Source of the DNA: Candidatus Stahliibacteriota bacterium CG08_land_8_20_14_0_20_40_26
GTDB lineage: Bacteria; Hydrothermota; UBA3073
Direction of reading: 5' to 3'
Length of the DNA stretch: 7,429 nucleotides
Assembly: GCA_002774315.1 (NCBI GenBank)
Contig: PEYP01000053.1
Coordinates: 1 to 7,429, forward strand
The position numbers were made by a program, and so were the translations under genes. This document shows, one piece after another, positions 1 through 4,663 of this stretch (position 1 is the first letter of the stretch; each line of letters opens with the position of its first letter). The notes beneath the pieces are model-generated. The model saw only the letters and a program-made list of their open reading frames with translations. It was not told the DNA's origin and made no database searches.

Positions 1-200
1 TGGAGGTAACGGTTATTGCTACAGGTATAGAAAAGGATGCAAAGATTGAGGGAAGGAAGATGCATGAACATGACCTTGAGATTCCTACTTTCCAGAGGAG
101 AGACCCGAAAGAAGATGTAGTGACTGAAAAACGAAACTCCTCAATTTATACCCCGGAAGATCTTGAAATACCGACATTTATTCGAAGGCAAATGGATTGA
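1..200 (+). CDS. ftsZ: Cell division protein FtsZ, C-terminal end (5'-truncated by window)
   Basis: The frame is open from the left edge (first whole codon at base 3) to TGA at 198-200, giving 65 residues. It starts with EVTVIATGIE, which matches the last beta-strand of the FtsZ C-terminal domain (VTVxATG). It ends in EDLEIPTFIRRQMD, the conserved C-terminal peptide that binds FtsA, ZipA, SepF and similar partners in the family. FtsZ is the tubulin-like GTPase that forms the cytokinetic ring; its GTPase domain lies outside the window. The linker after the folded core is very short, about 13 residues. It is followed by a first DLEIPTFQRR (bases 72-101) and, 29 residues later, by the terminal DLEIPTFIRR (bases 159-188), so the interaction peptide is present twice. 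gpsA follows with a gap of 2 bases or a short overlap, which suggests one transcript. Confidence 0.95.
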   Translation, partial: EVTVIATGIEKDAKIEGRKMHEHDLEIPTFQRRDPKEDVVTEKRNSSIYTPEDLEIPTFIRRQMD

Positions 201-202
201 AT

Positions 203-1204
203 ATGAAATTATCAATCATAGGATCAGGCAATTGGGGGACAACCCTTTCTATACTTCAATCAAAAAACTTTAATGAAGTATATTTGTACTCCAAAGAGGG
301 TTTTGATATATTTAAGGACAGAGAAAACATAAAATACTTGCCTGGGTTTAAAATTCCTCAAGAGGTAACCTTGTCTGCCAGCTTAAAGGAATGTGTTAGA
401 AATGCTGATATAATAATATTCGTTGTTCCCAGTGTTTGTCTGCGTGAGGCTGTGTGTGATGTTAAGAAATATTACGAAGGCTCTATCATTGTCAGTGCCA
501 CGAAGGGTATCGAAGAAACTACCTTGCTTTGTCCATCGCAGGTGATAAAAGAGGAGATGAATAATGAAAAACTTCCTCTCGTTGTAATGTCAGGGCCGAA
601 TATTGCACGGGAGATTGCATTAGGTATGCCCGCAAGCACTGTATGTGCCTCAGAAGATAAAAAAATCGCATATAGAGTGCAATTACTCTTTAAGACATCT
701 GTATTCAGAACCTATAGAAGCTCAGATGTGGTTGGGGTAGAACTCGGTGGAGCACTGAAGAATATCATAGCAATTGCCTGTGGAATATCTGATGGACTTG
801 GTTTTGGGACAAATGCCAAGGGAGCGCTTATAACGAGAGGACTTGCAGAGATTACGAGACTGGGGGTGAAAATGGGGGCAAATCCATTCACATTCTCTGG
901 ATTATCGGGGTTAGGTGACCTCGTCACGACCGCAATGAGCAGAAATTCAAGGAATAGATTTGTGGGTGAGGAGATAGGTAAGGGAAGGTCCCTTGATGAT
1001 GTGCTTTTGCTTATGGTTATGGTGGCAGAGGGTGTCTATACAACAAGGTCTGCGGTAAGATTATCCCGTAAATGGAAAGTTGATATGCCGATAACAGAGG
1101 AGGTTTATAAAATACTCTTTCAGTCGGAATCTCCAAAAGAGGGTATAAGATCACTTATGGAAAGAGATCTTAAACAGGAGACATGGGGAATATATGAGAA
1201 ATAA
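203..1204 (+). CDS. gpsA: NAD(P)-dependent glycerol-3-phosphate dehydrogenase
   Basis: A 333-residue cytosolic enzyme that reduces dihydroxyacetone phosphate to sn-glycerol 3-phosphate, the backbone for phospholipid synthesis. Counting from ATG 203, the Rossmann motif GSGNWG is at 7-12, a conserved ATKGIE lies near 99-104 and MSGPN is at 129-133. ELGGALKNIIAIACGI is near 180-195 with the likely catalytic Lys at 186. DGLGFGTNAKGALITRGLAEI and SGLSGLGDLV (Asp about 239) follow. Length and motif order are those of bacterial GpsA (about 330-340 residues). Start choice: ATG 203 gives the family-typical MKLSIIGSG. A TTG at 197 overlaps the ftsZ stop, adds only Met-Asn, and sits 8 bases after GAAGG (184-188), so it has the better ribosome-site spacing. 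The segment LLLMVMVAEGV (residues about 268-278) is more hydrophobic than the usual form but keeps VAEGV. Probably co-transcribed with ftsZ. Confidence 0.97.
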   Translation: MKLSIIGSGNWGTTLSILQSKNFNEVYLYSKEGFDIFKDRENIKYLPGFKIPQEVTLSASLKECVRNADIIIFVVPSVCLREAVCDVKKYYEGSIIVSATKGIEETTLLCPSQVIKEEMNNEKLPLVVMSGPNIAREIALGMPASTVCASEDKKIAYRVQLLFKTSVFRTYRSSDVVGVELGGALKNIIAIACGISDGLGFGTNAKGALITRGLAEITRLGVKMGANPFTFSGLSGLGDLVTTAMSRNSRNRFVGEEIGKGRSLDDVLLLMVMVAEGVYTTRSAVRLSRKWKVDMPITEEVYKILFQSESPKEGIRSLMERDLKQETWGIYEK

Positions 1205-1212
1205 CCCCCAAT

Positions 1213-1230
1213 TAACCACAGACGAAGACA
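1213..1230 (-). repeat. Dispersed degenerate repeat (TCTTTGTGGTTA family), reversed copy
   Basis: Read on the minus strand this is TGTCTTCGTCTGTGGTTA. It resembles the TCTTTGTGGTTA words at 4633-4644 and 5909-5920, so one member lies in each of three intergenic gaps. Similar words are scattered in many metagenome-derived genomes, which I recall rather than can verify here. Function unknown. Confidence 0.4.
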
Positions 1231-1240
1231 ACAAAATTTC

Positions 1241-1430
1241 GAAATCCAAATTTCTAATTTCCAATGAAAATCCAAATGCCAAATGTCAAATAGATTCGGC
1301 AAGTGCGGAGTAGTGAAATACTGCTTTTGGAGTGCATCAGCTTGCTGATGCAAAGAGCAGCCAACCTCAAAATGAAACTGGGAATTTAGGAATTTGATAT
1401 TTTATTGGAAATTGGGTATTGGAAATTTAG
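1241..1430. repeat. MITE-like segment with imperfect AT-rich inverted arms
   Basis: The left arm (about 1241-1290) is built from CCAAAT/CCAAT words and the right arm (about 1381-1430) from the complementary ATTGG/ATTTGG words. The best-matching part pairs 1256-1280 with 1389-1413, about 20 of 25 positions complementary, including ten in a row (AATTTCCAAT against ATTGGAAATT). The arms enclose about 110 bases that hold a smaller hairpin at 1321-1360. No ORF of a credible protein lies inside and I see no clear target-site duplication. It could be a decayed non-autonomous mobile element or just two facing copies of a simple AT-rich repeat. It lies between the gpsA stop and the tgt promoter. Confidence 0.5.
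1321..1360. repeat. Hairpin with 9-bp perfect core
   Basis: TGCATCAGC (1333-1341) is followed by TT and its exact complement GCTGATGCA (1344-1352). Outside this, CTGCT (1321-1325) can pair with AGCAG (1356-1360), giving an extended imperfect stem. There is no U-run after it, so it is not a standard intrinsic terminator. It sits in the centre of the inverted-arm element and is probably part of the same repeat. Confidence 0.55.
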
Positions 1431-1620
1431 CATTTTCCGATAATCTCTTGTGAAAATCTCGTGTAATCCCTGTCCTGTGAAATAAATTATTTCACGGGGT
1501 AAACGGTTTATTAACGCATAATCTGCCCGAGGCCCAAAACACCCACCCCAAAGTTCGTTTCTCCCTAGTTTGGTAGTCTCCTTACTTCCATACATTGCTT
1601 TCTAAAGCAGGGGAAAAAAC
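1431..1620. other. Non-coding gap upstream of the tgt promoter, with two palindromes
   Basis: I see no gene here. GTGAAAT (1477-1483) and ATTTCAC (1489-1495) form a stem, extendable by CCT/GGG to span 1474-1498. TGCTTT-CT-AAAGCA (1596-1609) lies 12 bases before the -35 box and could be a regulatory palindrome or chance. The segment 1441-1475, rich in GTGAAAATC and GTGTAATC words, looks like more degenerate dispersed repeat. No riboswitch pattern was recognised. Confidence 0.4.
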
Positions 1621-1649
1621 TTGACTTTTTTTGAAAAATGTTGTATACT
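1621..1649 (+). promoter_or_regulatory. Near-consensus sigma-70 type promoter for tgt operon
   Basis: TTGACT (1621-1626) and TATACT (1644-1649) are separated by exactly 17 bases. Each box differs from the consensus at one position. Transcription would start near 1656, leaving a leader of about 55 bases before tgt. It is the best promoter-like sequence I see in the window and probably drives tgt, lpxA and perhaps the oxidoreductase gene. Confidence 0.75.
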
Positions 1650-1683
1650 TACTGTTTGGGGATACTTAAATAAAAGGATATAA

Positions 1684-1711
1684 GGAAAAAGGAAAAAGGA
1701 AAAAGGAAAAA
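1684..1711 (+). repeat. Four tandem GGAAAAA heptamers abutting the tgt start
   Basis: GGAAAAA occurs four times without interruption (1684, 1691, 1698, 1705); the last A is the first base of the ATG at 1711. The GGA cores are weak Shine-Dalgarno matches. The nearest GG is only 4 bases from the ATG and the next is 11 bases away, so copy number could influence initiation. Confidence 0.85.
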
Positions 1712-2790
1712 TGGGCAATAGCATTATGGTCTTTGAGGTTGTAAAAAAGGCAAAATCCGGAACAAGGCTCGGGAAACTATATACCCCACATGGCGTTATA
1801 GAGACGCCCTGTTTTATGCCGGTCGGAACACAGGGCACGGTGAAGACACAGACAATTGCCGACCTCATAGAAAATGATGTAAATGTAATTGTAGCGAACA
1901 CATACCATCTCTATCTGCGACCCGGTCTTGATATGATTAGAGAGGCAGGCGGTTTGCATCAATTCATTGGATGGGATAGGGCGATCTTGACAGATTCTGG
2001 TGGTTATCAGGTGTTCTCTCTTGCAGATTTGAGAAAGATAGAAGAAGACGGAGTAACCTTCCAATCGCATATTGACGGTTCGTATCACAAGTTTACTCCC
2101 GAATCTGTATTACGTGCGCAGGAGATATTCAACTCAGATATAAGAATGGTGTTAGACCACTGCGTTGCCTGGCCAGTAAGTTATGAGGAAGCGGGATTTG
2201 CGGTTAGAAACACTACAAGATGGGCGAGACAATCCATAGAGTACAAGCAGAGGATGAAAGATAGAAAAAAACGTCCTTATCTTTCGTTTGGAATAGTTCA
2301 GGGCTCCACCTTCAAGGATTTAAGAGAAAAATCTGCAAAAGAAATTACAGAACTTGGTTTTGATGGATATGCCGTCGGCGGTGTGTCGATCGGCGAGCCC
2401 AAAAGTCTTTCATATGAAATTGCGGAGTTTACTGCGTCTCTCCTGCCGGAGAACAACCCTCGTTACCTCATGGGCCTTGGAGAGCCCTCTGATATAAGGA
2501 AGTATGTCAAAATGGGGATTGATATGTTTGATTGCGTGCTTCCTACAAGGAATGGAAGGACAGGAACAGTTTTTACAAGCAATGGCAAGATAGTAATAAA
2601 GAATGCAATTTACAAGAACGATTTTACACCGATAGACCCTGACTGTGACTGTTTTACCTGTCGCCATCATACCAGAGCATACATTAGACATTTATTCAAT
2701 GCGGGTGAGATGCTTGGACCAATACTTACAACCCTGCACAACCTACACTTTTATATTCGATTAATGAAGGAGATAAGAGAGGAAATATAG
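1711..2790 (+). CDS. tgt: tRNA-guanine transglycosylase (queuine tRNA-ribosyltransferase)
   Basis: A 359-residue cytosolic enzyme that swaps guanine-34 for the queuosine precursor preQ1 in tRNAs with GUN anticodons. Visible family motifs are TPCFMPVGTQGTVK (32-45), NTYHLYLRPG (63-72) and LTDSGGYQVFSL (93-104) with Asp95. The LDHC segment (148-151) has Asp149 and Cys151, then GIVQG (194-198), GGVSIGEP (223-230) and GIDMFDCVLPTRNGRTGT (269-286) with the presumed nucleophile Asp274. The zinc ligands are the CxCx2C at Cys312, Cys314 and Cys317 plus His343 in LHNLHFY. The His in LDHC is unusual, since the family mostly has DEC, but the Asp and Cys remain. Length is near the usual 360-380. The start at 1711 abuts the GGAAAAA repeat; ATG 1726 (MVFEVV) is a possible alternative. 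No queA or other queuosine gene is in the window. Confidence 0.97.
   Translation: MGNSIMVFEVVKKAKSGTRLGKLYTPHGVIETPCFMPVGTQGTVKTQTIADLIENDVNVIVANTYHLYLRPGLDMIREAGGLHQFIGWDRAILTDSGGYQVFSLADLRKIEEDGVTFQSHIDGSYHKFTPESVLRAQEIFNSDIRMVLDHCVAWPVSYEEAGFAVRNTTRWARQSIEYKQRMKDRKKRPYLSFGIVQGSTFKDLREKSAKEITELGFDGYAVGGVSIGEPKSLSYEIAEFTASLLPENNPRYLMGLGEPSDIRKYVKMGIDMFDCVLPTRNGRTGTVFTSNGKIVIKNAIYKNDFTPIDPDCDCFTCRHHTRAYIRHLFNAGEMLGPILTTLHNLHFYIRLMKEIREEI
2776..2783 (+). promoter_or_regulatory. Shine-Dalgarno supporting the lpxA GTG start
   Basis: AGAGAGGA within the last codons of tgt places GAGG 8 bases before GTG 2791. This supports the GTG start, which comes directly after the tgt TAG, and implies translational coupling. 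Confidence 0.6.
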
Positions 2791-3561
2791 GTGGACATTC
2801 ATAAAACAGCGATCATAAATAGGAACGCATTTATTGATAAGGATGTGAAAGTAGGTGCTTATTCTGTAATTGAGAGAGGCGTGGAGATAGGGAGTGGATG
2901 CGTGATAGGAAATTATGTATGTATAAAGAGAGGAACAAAAATAGGGAGAAACAATGAGATATATGAGGGAGCTGTGATAGGAAATCCTGCTCAGGATGTG
3001 AGGAATAAAGGAAAGAAGAGTTTTGTAAATATAGGTGCAAATAACATAATAAGAGAGTATGTTACCATTCACCGTGCCACAGGGGAGGGAGAGGAGACAG
3101 TTATAGGAGATGATAACTACCTTATGGCATACTGTCATATAGCCCATAATGTAAGAGTAGGTAACGGAGTTATAATTGCAAATGGAGCACAACTTGCGGG
3201 GTTTGTCCTGGTCTCTGATTACGCCTTTATATCAGGCTTATGTCCTGTTCACCAGTTTGTAAGGATAGGAAAGTATTCAATGATAGGTGGAGGATACCGG
3301 GTTCCAAAGGATGTTCTGCCTTATAGCCTTACGGCTGGCGACCCGCTCCGCGCCATGGGACTTAACATCGTGGGATTACGAAGACATAATTTCAGTAAAG
3401 AGAGTATAAGTATATTAAATAAGGCGTTTCATCTTCTTCTTTCGAGAGAGCTGAATACTCACCAAGCAATTGAAAAGATGCAAAAGGAACTTCCCTTAAA
3501 CGACGAGATAAAGCACTTAATAGAATTTATAGGATCATCAAAGAGGGGTGTGGCAATATAA
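2791..3561 (+). CDS. lpxA: Acyl-ACP--UDP-N-acetylglucosamine O-acyltransferase (LpxA)
   Basis: A 256-residue cytosolic trimer (E. coli 262 residues) that starts lipid A synthesis by moving a hydroxyacyl chain from acyl carrier protein to position 3 of UDP-GlcNAc. Residues 1 to about 185 are left-handed beta-helix hexapeptide repeats (for example IGSGCVIGNYVCI, VIGDDNYLMAYCHIAHNVRVGNGVIIANGAQLAG). The catalytic His is His119 in CHIAHN, equivalent to E. coli His125. VHQF has His154, equivalent to His160. Gly167 aligns with E. coli Gly173, the acyl-chain ruler position, and a Gly there leaves room for long chains. The helical C-terminal domain begins at GLNIVGLRRHNF, with Arg197 and Arg198 matching the UDP-binding basic pair. 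The GTG start directly follows the tgt stop. No fabZ, lpxD or lpxC is adjacent, unlike the E. coli cluster. If the next gene is gnnA, the substrate could be the 3-amino sugar nucleotide and the bond formed an amide. Confidence 0.97.
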   Translation: MDIHKTAIINRNAFIDKDVKVGAYSVIERGVEIGSGCVIGNYVCIKRGTKIGRNNEIYEGAVIGNPAQDVRNKGKKSFVNIGANNIIREYVTIHRATGEGEETVIGDDNYLMAYCHIAHNVRVGNGVIIANGAQLAGFVLVSDYAFISGLCPVHQFVRIGKYSMIGGGYRVPKDVLPYSLTAGDPLRAMGLNIVGLRRHNFSKESISILNKAFHLLLSRELNTHQAIEKMQKELPLNDEIKHLIEFIGSSKRGVAI

Positions 3562-3563
3562 TA
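3543..3563 (+). promoter_or_regulatory. Possible SD plus non-canonical AUA start for the oxidoreductase
   Basis: GAGGGG at 3543-3548 is followed, 12 bases on, by ATA at 3561-3563, which overlaps the lpxA TAA by one base (TAATA, like the common TAATG stop-start junction with a G-to-A change). In this frame the coding continues MGVITRDSEPIKAGVIGVGYLG, a natural Gfo/Idh N-terminus. Neither ATG, GTG nor TTG occurs in that frame between the upstream stop at 3471-3473 and GTG 3603. Confidence 0.35.
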
Positions 3564-3602
3564 GGGGTTATTACGAGAGATAGTGAACCGATCAAAGCGG
3601 GA

Positions 3603-4529
3603 GTGATAGGTGTTGGTTATCTTGGGAAGCATCACGCTCGGCTATACAATGAGATGTCAGGTGTACAACTTGTTGGTGTATCTGATATCAATTGTAATCT
3701 TGGGATAAAGATTGCAGAGAAGCTCGGGGTGGCTTTTTTTACATCTGCGGCAGAGCTCCTGAAAGAAGTCGATGTTGTAAGCATATCTACTCCGACAGCC
3801 AGTCACTACGAGCCGGCAAAAAAGGCGCTACTTTCCGGGGTACACATACTTGTAGAAAAACCAATAACCGAAAGGTTAGATGAGGCGGATGAACTTATAG
3901 ATCTGTCAAGAGAGAAGGGACTTGTTCTGCAGGTCGGACATATTGAGAGATTTAACCCTGCGATAATTGCGGTATCAAATCTCGTTAAAGAACCCATGTT
4001 TATTGAGGCACAGAGGATTGCCATCTATAACGAGAGAGGCACAGATGTGGCGGTAATACTGGATCTCATGGTGCATGATATTGATATTGTACTGGCGTTT
4101 CTTCATAGTGATGTAAAAAAGATAGAAGCAGTGGGAGTTCCAATACTATCAGAGGAGTATGATATTGCGAACGCAAGACTGGAGTTTGAAAATGGAGCAA
4201 TAGCGAATCTCACTACCTCAAGGGTGTCGTATAAAAAGGAAAGAAAAATTAGATTTTTTCAGAAGGATATGTACATTTCAATAGACTATCTATCCCATCA
4301 GGCGGATGTATGGAGAAAGACGGAGGTTAATGGTAAGCCATATGTGAAGAAGGAGGAATTGGAAATAATTCCCAAGGAGCCATTGAGGGCAGAGATAGAA
4401 TCCTTTGTGAGATGTGTGAGATCTGGAGATTCTCCCATTGTAAGTGGAAAAGATGGAAAGAGGGCGATTCAACTTGCATACAGAATAATTGAGAGCATGG
4501 ACGAACACCGAAGAATTATGAGCATTTGA
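3603..4529 (+). CDS. Gfo/Idh/MocA family NAD(P)-dependent oxidoreductase, possibly GnnA-like
   Basis: 308 residues from GTG 3603. The N-terminal Rossmann domain shows VIGVGYLGKHHARLY (1-15), DINCNLG with an acidic end to beta-2 (28-34), STPTASHY (62-69) and the family EKP signature at 85-87. The C-terminal domain shows VGHIERFNPA (111-120), RGTDVAVILDLMVHDIDIV (145-163) with likely active-site Asp154 and His158, and a C-terminal FVRCVRSGDSPIVSGKDGKRA segment. It lies between lpxA and lpxB, where Acidithiobacillus ferrooxidans carries gnnA (UDP-GlcNAc 3-dehydrogenase of this family), so GnnA is the best specific guess. The family has many substrates and no GnnB aminotransferase is visible. From GTG 3603 the first beta-strand lacks several residues; the open frame extends upstream to about 3561 with a good-looking sequence but only an ATA start. 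True length may be about 322 residues. Confidence 0.88.
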   Translation: MIGVGYLGKHHARLYNEMSGVQLVGVSDINCNLGIKIAEKLGVAFFTSAAELLKEVDVVSISTPTASHYEPAKKALLSGVHILVEKPITERLDEADELIDLSREKGLVLQVGHIERFNPAIIAVSNLVKEPMFIEAQRIAIYNERGTDVAVILDLMVHDIDIVLAFLHSDVKKIEAVGVPILSEEYDIANARLEFENGAIANLTTSRVSYKKERKIRFFQKDMYISIDYLSHQADVWRKTEVNGKPYVKKEELEIIPKEPLRAEIESFVRCVRSGDSPIVSGKDGKRAIQLAYRIIESMDEHRRIMSI

Positions 4530-4557
4530 TTGATGGAATATAGATATCAATCTCTTC

Positions 4558-4607
4558 CCTGCCTGACGGCAGGCAGGCAATCTCTTACCTGCCTGCCGTC
4601 AGGCAGG
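4558..4607. repeat. Pair of GC-rich palindromes forming a 20-bp perfect inverted repeat
   Basis: Unit 1 (4558-4577) is CCTGCCTG-ACGG-CAGGCAGG and unit 2 (4588-4607) is CCTGCCTG-CCGT-CAGGCAGG. They are exact reverse complements over 20 bases with a 10-base spacer. Each unit can also fold alone through 8-bp arms. Both are preceded by CAATCTCTT plus one base, so there is also a direct repeat of 30-base period. As RNA the pair would make a very stable stem between the oxidoreductase gene and lpxB, without a U-run right after it. It resembles dispersed REP-like palindromes of uncultivated bacteria. Confidence 0.85.
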
Positions 4608-4626
4608 AAATCCCTGTTAAAAAATC

Positions 4627-4654
4627 TTGGTGTCTTTGTGGTTATTTCTATAAT
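4627..4654 (+). promoter_or_regulatory. Possible promoter giving a near-leaderless lpxB mRNA
   Basis: TATAAT at 4649-4654 is a perfect -10 hexamer, with a weak TTGGTG (4627-4632) 16 bases upstream. The predicted start near 4661 would be only about 3 bases before ATG 4664. No Shine-Dalgarno sequence precedes that ATG, which fits leaderless initiation. The AT-rich setting makes a chance match possible. Confidence 0.4.
4633..4644 (+). repeat. Dispersed repeat word TCTTTGTGGTTA, copy before lpxB
   Basis: This 12-base word is identical to 5909-5920, before purB, and similar to the reversed copy at 1213-1230. It is located in intergenic sequence only. Confidence 0.45.
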
Positions 4655-4663
4655 TAAGCTTGT

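Noticed and set aside
1321..1360. Intrinsic terminator of the ftsZ-gpsA transcript
   Set aside because: The stem is good but no T-run follows it, and it sits over 100 bases after the gpsA stop inside a repeat-like segment.
1650..1710. preQ1 riboswitch in the tgt leader
   Set aside because: The leader is about 55 bases, mostly A/G-rich heptamer repeats, with no hairpin plus A-rich pseudoknot pattern typical of preQ1 aptamers.
2761..3192. Long minus-strand ORF of 143 codons opposite lpxA
   Set aside because: It mirrors the repetitive LpxA hexapeptide coding sequence, gives a Tyr/Ser/Ile-rich peptide without recognisable motifs, and lies opposite a certain gene.
4558..4607. CRISPR array
   Set aside because: There are only two short palindromic units with a 10-base spacer, in inverted relation, and no cas genes; this is a palindrome repeat.
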